From contig JADLBG010000097.1 in the NCBI GenBank assembly GCA_020847895.1, forward strand, positions 1 through 40,210: a DNA stretch of 40,210 nt, written 5' to 3'. Shown here piece after piece: positions 9,077 through 16,895 of the stretch (its first letter is position 1; the number at the start of each line of letters is the position of its first letter). The notes beneath the pieces are model-generated. The model ran no database searches. It worked only from the letters and a program-made list of their open reading frames with translations, and was not told where the DNA came from. The DNA comes from Bryobacterales bacterium (lineage in GTDB: Bacteria > Acidobacteriota > Terriglobia > Bryobacterales > Bryobacteraceae). The translations under genes and the position numbers were made by a program.

Positions 9077-9089
9077 TTGGAGAGAACCT

Positions 9090-9374
9090 ATGGACAGTGG
9101 ATCAATCAGTCCTGTAGTTACGTCCCTGGCGGCGACTGCCTCGAACAACCCGAAGCCCAGCGAGCGAATGACAGAGCACCGTGAGCTGATTCAAGCCGTA
9201 CGCGCGTTGAATGGAGCGGAGGTTTTCGGCCAGAATGAAGAGCTTACGTTCCAGCTTGATCGTGACACGCACAGACCCGTGCTGCGAATCGTGGATCGGA
9301 AGACGGGCGAAGTGCTGAAGCAGGTTCCCCCGGAGAGCGTGCTGCGATGGGCGCGGCGGCTGAACACACCCTGA
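9090..9374 (+). CDS. flaG: FlaG family flagellar protein
   Basis: LTFQLDRDTHRPVLRIVDRKTGEVLKQVPPESVLRWARRL matches the FlaG C-terminal pattern (vkviDkeTgEVIRQIPpEe); followed by fliS. Confidence 0.82.
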   Translation: MDSGSISPVVTSLAATASNNPKPSERMTEHRELIQAVRALNGAEVFGQNEELTFQLDRDTHRPVLRIVDRKTGEVLKQVPPESVLRWARRLNTP

Positions 9375-9436
9375 AAGAGAGTTACTTTCGAAGTTCGGGC
9401 AGAAGGAGACAGGGATAGCGGATCGGCAGGAGCACT

Positions 9437-9868
9437 ATGTCTTATAACAGTCCGTATGAGAATTACGTTGAGTTGAAGGTTCTGTCGGCCACCCCGTTGG
9501 AGCTGGTGACGATGTTATACCGGGCAGCGATTGACTCGCTCGAGGAGGCAAGGCGAGGCCTAGCCACCGGAGAGAACAATCGCCGCGCGGGATCAGTGGC
9601 GAGGGCATGCGAGGTGATTATCGAGTTGACACAGTCACTCAACCATGAGCAAGGCGGGGAACTGTCTCGCAATCTCCTGGAGTTGTATGATTACACACTC
9701 CGCCGGATTCATGAGAGCAACCGGGAGGGGGACGATGCCGGGTTCCGGGAGGCCATCCAGTTGTTGTCGACGCTGCTCGAGGGCTGGCAATCGATTGAGA
9801 ATTCCATGGATGCGACGGCGGCGAAGGTTCTGGAGCACGAACATCAGCCGCTTCAGTGTTCGTTTTGA
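9437..9868 (+). CDS. fliS: flagellar export chaperone FliS
   Basis: YNSPYENYVELKVLSATPLELVTMLYRAAIDSLEEARRGL ... RACEVIIELTQSLNHEQGGELSRNLLELYDYTLRRI. Confidence 0.93.
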   Translation: MSYNSPYENYVELKVLSATPLELVTMLYRAAIDSLEEARRGLATGENNRRAGSVARACEVIIELTQSLNHEQGGELSRNLLELYDYTLRRIHESNREGDDAGFREAIQLLSTLLEGWQSIENSMDATAAKVLEHEHQPLQCSF

Positions 9869-10248
9869 GGATGGGGCGAACGAGCGGTCGGGAAGGCACG
9901 CTCGCTGAAGGCTCCTGATTGCTGGGAATCGGGACGAGTGTTGCCGGAAGGGCCACTGGACATACCGTAGTGGGCGGCAAACTGGCCGGCCACGAGTTTG
10001 GCCAGACCGAGTCCTCCGCCTTTGGCTATGTCGTTGGCGAGATATTCCTCGGCGACATCCATCATCGTGGAACCAGCCTGGTCACCTTCGCCTCCGAGCG
10101 CTCCCTGGCTAGCCTCCCGCACCGATTTCAAGAGGTTGCCAATGAACAGGGCCTCGAACGAGGCGGCGGCGCCTTCGATACCTTTCGGACGATCGGCAGG
10201 ACCATAGTCCTGCGCAGCGTTTGTGCTGGAAATTCCGTTTACTTTCAT
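9853..10248 (-). CDS. flgJ: FlgJ-like rod-binding protein (no muramidase domain)
   Basis: AAASFEALFIGNLLKSVREASQ ... STMMDVAEEYLANDIAKGGGLGLAKLVAGQF resembles the FlgJ N-terminal rod-capping domain; last gene of the flgFGAHI run. Confidence 0.82.
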   Translation of the reverse strand: MKVNGISSTNAAQDYGPADRPKGIEGAAASFEALFIGNLLKSVREASQGALGGEGDQAGSTMMDVAEEYLANDIAKGGGLGLAKLVAGQFAAHYGMSSGPSGNTRPDSQQSGAFSERAFPTARSPHPQNEH

Positions 10249-10250
10249 TG

Positions 10251-11345
10251 TTAAATTACCTCCAGATCCGCCTCGATTGCGCCAGCCTCCTTGAGGTTTT
10301 GGAGAATCGCGATGATGTCGCGCGGGGTGGACCCGATCGCGGTCAGCGCTTTGACCAGATCCTCGACTGTGGCTCCGCTTCTTAGCAGGACGCTCTTTGC
10401 CTTCTCTTCTTTCGCCTGTACTCCGACTTGGGGAGTGACGGCCGTTTTGCCGCTCGACAGCGGCGGGGGCTGTGAGACGTCAAACGTGGTTTGGATCTCG
10501 ACGCTCAACGCGCCATGCAGAATAGCCACGGGCGTGATTTTGACTTCCTTGCCGAGAACGATGGTTCCGGTGCGTTCGTTGATAATGATGCGGGAGCCGC
10601 GATCCGCCTCGACAACGAGATTCTCCACGTCGCTGACAAACTGTACTGGCCGTGTGGTGTAGCGGGATGGGGAGTCCACGGTAATGAGGGCGGAGTTTTC
10701 GGCTCTCGCTACCGCGGGCCCTCCCGCGGAGAAGCGCCGGTTGATCGCATCGGCCACGCGCGCGGCGGTGGTGAAGTCGGGATTGCGAAGTTGAAGCCGC
10801 ATCCTTCCGCCGGGAAGTGTGGAGGGAGCGGCCCTCTCAATGATGGCTCCATTGGGGATCCTGCCAGCCGTCGGATGATTGACAGTTTGGGAATTTCCCC
10901 CGCGGCCGGCAACGAATCCGCCGGTGACCACGGGGCCTTGGGCAACTGCAAATGTTTGTCCATCGGCTGCCTTTAACGGAGTGAGCAAAAGCAGTCCGCC
11001 CTGCAGGTTTGGGGCATCTCCGATGGCCGCGACATTGACGTCGATCCGCGTGCCTGGCTGCCCGAAGGGCGGCAGCGTCGCCGTCACCATCACGGCGGCA
11101 GTGTTCTTCACCTGAATCGCCAGGGGATTCACGGTGACACCCATCTTCTCGAGCATGTTTGTCAGCGATTGGGCGGAGAAGATCGTCTGACGTTTGTCGC
11201 CGGTTCCATTCAAACCCACTACGAGACCATAACCGACAAGCTGGTTATCTCTCACGCCCTCCCAGGAGGCGAGGTCCTTCAAACGGGCGGCGGGAAGCGC
11301 GAGCGGCTGTAGCAACAGCAGTGCGGCGAGGATGAAAGTGCTCAT
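10251..11345 (-). CDS. flgI: flagellar basal body P-ring protein FlgI
   Basis: RLKDLASWEGVRDNQLVGYGLVVGLNGTGDKRQTIFSAQSLTNMLEKMGV ... NERTGTIVLGKEVKITPVAILHGALSVEI ... GATVEDLVKALTAIGSTPRDIIAILQNLKEAGAIEADLEVI. Start taken at the signal-peptide Met (11345) rather than the ORF-track start 11411. Confidence 0.96.
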   Translation of the reverse strand: MSTFILAALLLLQPLALPAARLKDLASWEGVRDNQLVGYGLVVGLNGTGDKRQTIFSAQSLTNMLEKMGVTVNPLAIQVKNTAAVMVTATLPPFGQPGTRIDVNVAAIGDAPNLQGGLLLLTPLKAADGQTFAVAQGPVVTGGFVAGRGGNSQTVNHPTAGRIPNGAIIERAAPSTLPGGRMRLQLRNPDFTTAARVADAINRRFSAGGPAVARAENSALITVDSPSRYTTRPVQFVSDVENLVVEADRGSRIIINERTGTIVLGKEVKITPVAILHGALSVEIQTTFDVSQPPPLSSGKTAVTPQVGVQAKEEKAKSVLLRSGATVEDLVKALTAIGSTPRDIIAILQNLKEAGAIEADLEVI

Positions 11346-11349
11346 GGCG

Positions 11350-12069
11350 TCAGAAGGGAAGTAGTCCTTGCAGAACCCGGTAAAGGATGAACGGGCGGCG
11401 GATGGCGTCACCTACAACACCTTTTCCGTTGATCCGAACCTCCAGTTGGGCGAGCCTGTTGGAGGCGATCGTATTGCTCTGGCTGAGATCCTGAGGACGG
11501 CATACGCCTCTAACGATCACGGTTTGCCGCTCGGAATTGACGGAGATGTCCTTGATTCCCTCGAGCACAAGGTAGCCGTTGGGCAACACGTGAATCACTC
11601 GTGCGGCAAGCGAGGTGGTGAGCTGAGTAGAGCGGCTGGTCTGGCCCTGACTGTCGAGTTTGGAACTTCCGCCAAAGGTGGCGAGGTTCGCCAGCGGTCC
11701 GGCTGCCGGCAGTGTGCCGGCGAGCGAGGTAATGGAGTTTTGCGAACTCGACTTTCGAGAGGAACTGGTCAGGCCCTTGGCGATCGCCGACGCGCTGTCG
11801 CTGACAATGATCATCACCATGTCGTCCACCTGGTAGGCTCGCGGGTCGCGCACGAGATCGCTGAGCCGGGTTCCGCTTCCGTAGAGAGAACCCGGGGACG
11901 CGCCGTAGCCAGCGGCGGAGGCCGCATGTTCGCTGGCGGCATTGACATAGCGGTCAATCCCGGAGGGCTGTTCCGGAGCCCGTTTTCGCCATCCTGCCTG
12001 AACGCAGAGGGGCGCTATCATCAGAAGCGTTGTCACTCGTCTGCTTACCACTGTCTTCAGCCTCCACAA
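11350..12069 (-). CDS. flgH: flagellar basal body L-ring protein FlgH
   Basis: SLYGSGTRLSDLVRDPRAYQVDDMVMIIVSDSASA ... LAARVIHVLPNGYLVLEGIKDISVNSERQTVIVRGVCRPQDLSQSNTIASNRLAQLEVRINGKG. Confidence 0.93.
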   Translation of the reverse strand: MWRLKTVVSRRVTTLLMIAPLCVQAGWRKRAPEQPSGIDRYVNAASEHAASAAGYGASPGSLYGSGTRLSDLVRDPRAYQVDDMVMIIVSDSASAIAKGLTSSSRKSSSQNSITSLAGTLPAAGPLANLATFGGSSKLDSQGQTSRSTQLTTSLAARVIHVLPNGYLVLEGIKDISVNSERQTVIVRGVCRPQDLSQSNTIASNRLAQLEVRINGKGVVGDAIRRPFILYRVLQGLLPF

Positions 12070-12940
12070 TCACCAATCCGTGTTCCTGAATCCGGCCGCG
12101 GAACCGTCTTCCGCCCTTTGCCGGCTTTAGCCAGATGAATTCGCCGTCCCTACCTCCGGTTTCGGCAATCGCCGGCAATCGAAGTCGAATGCCCGCATGA
12201 TCCACCTCGGCGGTCACCACGCCCCCGGCTTCGACCGTGCGCGGTTTCTTGAGGAGGGAAGCGAGCAGCGGTTCTCCGGCGGCGACTCTGCGTCTTACGG
12301 TTTGCCCCAAGGCATGGCCAGCATCCGCAAAGGCGAGTTGCAATGGAAAGACCCGCTGACGTGTCACAATGATGTCCTCCCGGGTCAGGGGCTTACCGGG
12401 TATCAGGTCGTGAGCGGCAACCGGGAGATCGCGCTCCGCATGCATCCTCAGCCGGACCCAGACAGGCGTGGTTCGCCGGCCGTCGCTTAGTACTCGCCCC
12501 CGCCAGAGCACCGCCCGTTCCGGCCTTGCGGAAGGGGATGCCATCAAGCCGCTCCTGAGAAACTCGAGTTGTCCTTCCGGCAGGGGGTAGCGGCTGAAGT
12601 CCAGTATCTCGATGGACACCGTGTCATCCTGAATTGCCTTTCGAAGGCTTTCCCGCAGCAGACTTTCGTCGAGATGCCGGGCCGCGCGCTCGATGCAGAT
12701 TCCCTGGGGGGGAATGCGCATTTCGGCGGGGCGGACGCCGGGCAACCGGGTGAGTTCTTCAGCGCCGATCCACCTTCTGGCGCCGGCAATGGGAGCGCGC
12801 ATCAGCGGGCGTCCGGCCGCCTGCGCGGAAGCGCCAACAAGAGCGGATTCGAGATCAGAATCCAGTACGGAATCGCCCTGCACGAGCACGCAGGCGCCTT
12901 CGGCCACAGCCACAAGGAATACCAGGGAGAGTATCATCAT
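11954..12940 (-). CDS. flgA: flagellar basal body P-ring formation chaperone FlgA
   Basis: SAF-like C-terminal domain: HDLIPGKPLTREDIIVTRQRVFPLQLAFADAGHALGQTVRRRVAAGEPLLASLLKKPRTVEAGGVVTAEVDHAGIRLRLPAIA; located between flgG and flgH. Confidence 0.9.
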   Translation of the reverse strand: MMILSLVFLVAVAEGACVLVQGDSVLDSDLESALVGASAQAAGRPLMRAPIAGARRWIGAEELTRLPGVRPAEMRIPPQGICIERAARHLDESLLRESLRKAIQDDTVSIEILDFSRYPLPEGQLEFLRSGLMASPSARPERAVLWRGRVLSDGRRTTPVWVRLRMHAERDLPVAAHDLIPGKPLTREDIIVTRQRVFPLQLAFADAGHALGQTVRRRVAAGEPLLASLLKKPRTVEAGGVVTAEVDHAGIRLRLPAIAETGGRDGEFIWLKPAKGGRRFRGRIQEHGLVIVEAEDSGKQTSDNASDDSAPLRSGRMAKTGSGTALRD

Positions 12941-13728
12941 CGCGTCATGTTATTCACTTGCTGATACATCTCATCGGAAGCACGCACTACCTTGGAGTTC
13001 GCCTCATAGGCCCGCTGGCTCACGATCAGGTTAATGAACTCTTCCACCACGCTGACATTCGATTGCTCAAGGTATCCCTGCTGGAGGGTGCCCAGGCCTT
13101 CCTGCCCCCCAGGATTACCCAGAGTCGGCTCACCGGAAGCGTCAGTGGGCGCGAAGAGATTCTTGCCAAGGCTGTTCAGCCCCGCGGGGTTGGGAAAGTT
13201 AGCCAGTTGAATCTGGCCTGCTTGCTGTACAGCGGTCTGACCCGGCAAAGAGTAGCTGACGGTACCGTCGGACGCAATCGTGATGGATTGGGCCTCGGGC
13301 GGCAGCGTGATTTGCGGCTCGAGGGGATCCCCATCGGAAGTCACAACGTTACCGTCGCGGTCGAGATGAAACTCGCCGCTTCTGGTGTAGGCCAGTTCAC
13401 CGCTCGGACGGCGGATTTGGAAAAAGCCCTTTCCTTGAATGACGAGATCCAGGGGGTTGTCGGTGGAAGCGAAATTTCCCTGGGTGAATAGGATTTCGTT
13501 GGCGGCGGGTCTTGTCCCAAGCCCCACCTGTAGTCCGCTAGGCACAACGGTTTGCGCACCCGCGGCGGCGCCCGGTTGGACCAGGCTCTGGTAGAGCAGA
13601 TCCTGAAACTGCGTCCGGCGCATCTTGAAGCCCACTGTATTGGCATTCGCCAAGTTGTGCGCAATATTGTCCACGTTCATCTGCTGGGCTACCATGCCGC
13701 TGCCAGCGCTGTAAAGAGACCGTATCAT
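12937..13728 (-). CDS. flgG: flagellar distal rod protein FlgG
   Basis: MIRSLYSAGSGMVAQQMNVDNIAHNLANANTVGFKMRRTQFQDLLYQ ... GTLQQGYLEQSNVSVVEEFINLIVSQRAYEANSKVVRASDEMYQQVNNM. Confidence 0.97.
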   Translation of the reverse strand: MIRSLYSAGSGMVAQQMNVDNIAHNLANANTVGFKMRRTQFQDLLYQSLVQPGAAAGAQTVVPSGLQVGLGTRPAANEILFTQGNFASTDNPLDLVIQGKGFFQIRRPSGELAYTRSGEFHLDRDGNVVTSDGDPLEPQITLPPEAQSITIASDGTVSYSLPGQTAVQQAGQIQLANFPNPAGLNSLGKNLFAPTDASGEPTLGNPGGQEGLGTLQQGYLEQSNVSVVEEFINLIVSQRAYEANSKVVRASDEMYQQVNNMTR

Positions 13729-13753
13729 TGTTATTCCTTTCTCTCTTCGTGAT

Positions 13754-14494
13754 TCACTCTTTCACCCGGGCGACATCTTCCACGGCACGGCGATTCATTT
13801 CCGCGCCAAGCGTAATGGCTCGTTGGAGCGTCTCAAACTGCCGCAGGACGCTGACGAGACGTATGGCCGCTTCCGCGGGCTGATAATTTGTAGTCTCCAG
13901 CCTGCCCTGTTCTATTTTTGTGCCCGTTGGCGAGGATGTCTTCTGCATACCGTCATAACGGAAGTACGTTGTGCCGGCCTTCGTCAAACCAGCTTTGTCC
14001 TCGAAGTCTACAATGGCAAAGCGCCCAACCACCTGTCCGCCCTGACGGATGGCTCCCAGCTCGTCCAGCGTAGCCGGTTGATTCGGATTGAGGCGGATCG
14101 GCTTCCCGTCGGATCCGCGCACAGAATCGCCCGCCTGAGTCACAAGAATGCCTCCGGAGTTGATTTGAAAATTTCCATTGCGTGTGTAGAGCGCGCCGCC
14201 GGCAGAGTCCACGACAAAGAAACCTGCGCCGCGCAATGAAAAATCCAAAGAGCTCCCGGTGGGCATGAGGTTGCCCTGAGCAAAGTCGATCCAGTTCTTC
14301 TCAATGACGGGACTTGCAGCGGGCAGAGTGTTCTCCGGGCCGTCCAAGGCTTCCGGCGCGATGTAGGTGCTGTAGTATTCGCGGTCCGCCTTGAATCCCG
14401 ATGATGTTGCGTTCGCCAGGTTATTGGCGAGCATGTCGAGAGATTCCATTCTGGCCCTGAGACCGCTTGCCGCCGTCGTGAAGAGAGCATCCAT
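13754..14494 (-). CDS. flgF: flagellar hook-basal body protein, FlgF type
   Basis: MDALFTTAASGLRARMESLDMLANNLANATSSGFKADREYY ... GAGFFVVDSAGGALYTRNGNFQINSGGILV ... RLVSVLRQFETLQRAITLGAEMNRRAVEDVARVKE; upstream of flgG. Confidence 0.9.
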   Translation of the reverse strand: MDALFTTAASGLRARMESLDMLANNLANATSSGFKADREYYSTYIAPEALDGPENTLPAASPVIEKNWIDFAQGNLMPTGSSLDFSLRGAGFFVVDSAGGALYTRNGNFQINSGGILVTQAGDSVRGSDGKPIRLNPNQPATLDELGAIRQGGQVVGRFAIVDFEDKAGLTKAGTTYFRYDGMQKTSSPTGTKIEQGRLETTNYQPAEAAIRLVSVLRQFETLQRAITLGAEMNRRAVEDVARVKE

Positions 14495-14537
14495 CGCCGA
14501 GAGTGAGAGCAGTTTGGTTGCCGAACGGGAAGTCCTT

Positions 14538-14564
14538 TCAAACCACTTGTTTTTTCGCCGATGA
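14538..14564 (+). promoter_or_regulatory. candidate sigma-28 (FliA) promoter in front of the fliK-flgD-flgE operon
   Basis: TCAAACCA-N11-GCCGATGA against TAAAGTTT-N11-GCCGATAA; -10 box 7/8, correct spacing, in the flgF/fliK divergent intergenic region. Confidence 0.55.
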
Positions 14565-14774
14565 GGGGGACAGTGGATGTTTCAAAACGGCAGAACATTG
14601 TCGAATTGGAACGAAACGATCATTTGTTGCCACGCCGCTTGCTCTCAACCTCTTGTAATTTCACAGTCCGCCGGTTGGCCGTTCATATGCAGTAGTTCCC
14701 GCGTGATCAGTTTGCCGTTCATCGCAGTGCCCGCAACACCCGAGATAGGCCGTGAGGGCGGCCTTGCCTTCCCC

Positions 14775-16586
14775 ATGAACGACCTTATGCCAACAGGAAA
14801 GACGGCAGTGACGCCAATGGCTTCCTTCAGAGAAATGAGTTTTCGGAATTTGATGGAGGACCTTCTGCCGGACATGCCCCCGATGCCTGATTACCGGGAC
14901 AACACCGAACTTTCACCTGATTTTGACGATGTACCGGGATCTGCCGGCGAGGAACAGCAGCATCGGGAAGCTTCATCGCCGGCTCTGAAGCCAGTGTGGT
15001 ATCTGAGCCTGCCTCTGGCGGCCGGCGCGGAGAGGGAGGTGATTACCCGGCGGCCGGAACAGAAAGAGAAGGAGAAAGAGGAGAATATGCTCCAGACGAA
15101 CTGCCCGGGGGCCGCCGAATTCGTTGCGGAACGATCTCACCCGCAAATGGAATTCGATGCCGCATACGCATTTTCCGACCGGGAATCTCCTGTTGTTCTG
15201 TTTTCGCGAGTGCAGTCCCCGAAGGAGTGGGACCTAAAGGAGGATTCGCCGCCAGCGCAGGTCTTGGACGCTGCACGACCAAGATTAGCCCCCACGATCG
15301 AGGGAACGCAGCCTCCGCCTCCATCGCAGCCATTGTTCCCGGCGCCGGACTTGCCTGCTCCCGTTCCTGTTCCTGTTCCTGTTCCGCATGTGGATTTGCA
15401 GGCAACTGGCAGTGCAACGCAGGGTTCCGTGCCGGCCTTGATCGCTCCCCTATCAATGGAGAAGGCGCAGACACGTCCATGGGAGGCCGCATTCACCCTT
15501 CGATTGGAAAGCGCCTCCCGTACAGCGGAGCAGGCTGTTCCAAGAACTCAGGAGAGCCCCCCGGCCGCGAAGGAAGCGGTTGCGGGAGTTACAAAGCAGG
15601 ACTCGGTGAGGGCGGCGGCTTTGCCTCGGGCGGAGCGGACACCCGATGCGCCTCCAGTGGTTCTCGCAATGAATGAAGCGCAGGCCAGCCTGGTCCGCCA
15701 AACTCCTGAAGGCAGGGAAACGCGGGCGCCTGACGAAGTCCAGCGGGAGCCGGGCAGTCATCCCAAGGCGAGCAGCCAACCCATCAAGCAGGACTTCCGC
15801 GCGTCTCCTGGCGCAAACCTCAAAGTTCCAGCCGCAGAGGTGCGAAGTAGAGATACGGCAACGCCCGAAGGCTCAAAAGAGCAGAGTGGTGCGCAAGCTT
15901 CCCCGGATCGCCGGCCCGAACGGCCGCAGATCAAGACAGAGCCCATCAACACGGCACAACCGGTACAGGAGAAGCGGGTCCGGGAGATGCCGAAGGAAAC
16001 CCCTGCGCTTGCGCACTTTGCAGCGGTGGCATCGAGGGCTGCCCTGAGCGAGACGCGAAAAGCGGACGGGCCATCAGGGGCAAGGGGCGAAACCCCCATG
16101 GCCGAAACGGCATCGCCGGCGGAGACTCAGCACATCACGGCGCCGGCGCGGGAATCCAAACAAATCACGCTCCCGCTCGATTCCGCGGGATTACGTGACA
16201 TCGAGGTGCGGCTGGTAGATCAAGGAGGGCGTGTCCAAGTCTCCGTACACTCTCCCGACCGGGAGGTAAGAAGCACGCTACGAGCGAATCTTCAAGAGCT
16301 GATCGGCTCACTCGAAACTCGCGGCATTCGGACAGAGGCAGCCGCCGGCGGGGGGGAACCTTCGCAATCCGCACTTTCCGACGGTGTAAGCACTCGGGAG
16401 TCGCAGCCGAGGGGGGCTTCGGACCTCTCGCCGGCCGCTCCCCGAGACTTCGATGCGTCAAGACAGCAACAACAGCAGCAGCAGCGGACTCCATGGCTGC
16501 TGCAAACCGAGTCTAAGAAACCGGCCCCGCGGAACGCGGATGCCTGGCAACAAGTACTGGAGGCTTCATGGCAAACACCCTCATAG
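14775..16586 (+). CDS. fliK: flagellar hook-length control protein FliK-like
   Basis: Long Pro/Glu/Ala-rich low-complexity protein with C-terminal FliK-like domain ITLPLDSAGLRDIEVRLVDQGGRVQVSVHSPDREVRSTLRANLQELIGSLETRGI; followed by flgD and flgE. Start uncertain (ORF opens at 14577). Confidence 0.82.
   Translation: MNDLMPTGKTAVTPMASFREMSFRNLMEDLLPDMPPMPDYRDNTELSPDFDDVPGSAGEEQQHREASSPALKPVWYLSLPLAAGAEREVITRRPEQKEKEKEENMLQTNCPGAAEFVAERSHPQMEFDAAYAFSDRESPVVLFSRVQSPKEWDLKEDSPPAQVLDAARPRLAPTIEGTQPPPPSQPLFPAPDLPAPVPVPVPVPHVDLQATGSATQGSVPALIAPLSMEKAQTRPWEAAFTLRLESASRTAEQAVPRTQESPPAAKEAVAGVTKQDSVRAAALPRAERTPDAPPVVLAMNEAQASLVRQTPEGRETRAPDEVQREPGSHPKASSQPIKQDFRASPGANLKVPAAEVRSRDTATPEGSKEQSGAQASPDRRPERPQIKTEPINTAQPVQEKRVREMPKETPALAHFAAVASRAALSETRKADGPSGARGETPMAETASPAETQHITAPARESKQITLPLDSAGLRDIEVRLVDQGGRVQVSVHSPDREVRSTLRANLQELIGSLETRGIRTEAAAGGGEPSQSALSDGVSTRESQPRGASDLSPAAPRDFDASRQQQQQQQRTPWLLQTESKKPAPRNADAWQQVLEASWQTPS
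15363..15385 (+). repeat. in-frame hexanucleotide tandem repeat (GTTCCT)~3.8 in fliK, encoding a PV run
   Basis: GTTCCTGTTCCTGTTCCTGTTCC, read as PVPVPVPVP. Confidence 0.85.
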
Positions 16587-16867
16587 GACCCGCGCAGTCC
16601 GGCGCCGGCACAGGCGTCAAACCCGCCCCGACTAAGACGGCGGATCCCGCAACCGCAACCAAGGATATGTTCCTCAAGCTCATGGTCGCGCAACTCAAGA
16701 ATCAGGATCCACTGAATCCTACGGATGGAGCCGCCTATCTGCAACAACTCAGTCAGATCAGCGGCGTGGAGCAAATGATCGAAATGCGGCAGCAGTTGGA
16801 GGCAATCCACAGCATACTCAGCACGAATTCGAGCCAAACAGCGGCGCCGGCGACGGGGGACAAATAG
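16568..16867 (+). CDS. flgD: flagellar hook capping protein FlgD (short form, N-terminal domain only)
   Basis: ATKDMFLKLMVAQLKNQDPLNPTDGAAYLQQLSQISGVEQMIEM is the FlgD N-terminal signature; ORF stops at 99 aa. Confidence 0.92.
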   Translation: MANTLIGPAQSGAGTGVKPAPTKTADPATATKDMFLKLMVAQLKNQDPLNPTDGAAYLQQLSQISGVEQMIEMRQQLEAIHSILSTNSSQTAAPATGDK

Positions 16868-16895
16868 CCGCTACATCAGGAGATTTTCAAACAAC

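Noticed and set aside
9543-9556. GAGGAGGCAAGGC repeat of the flaG leader sequence inside fliS
   Set aside because: A single 13-nt match of purine-rich sequence in a coding frame; likely coincidence or ordinary codon usage.
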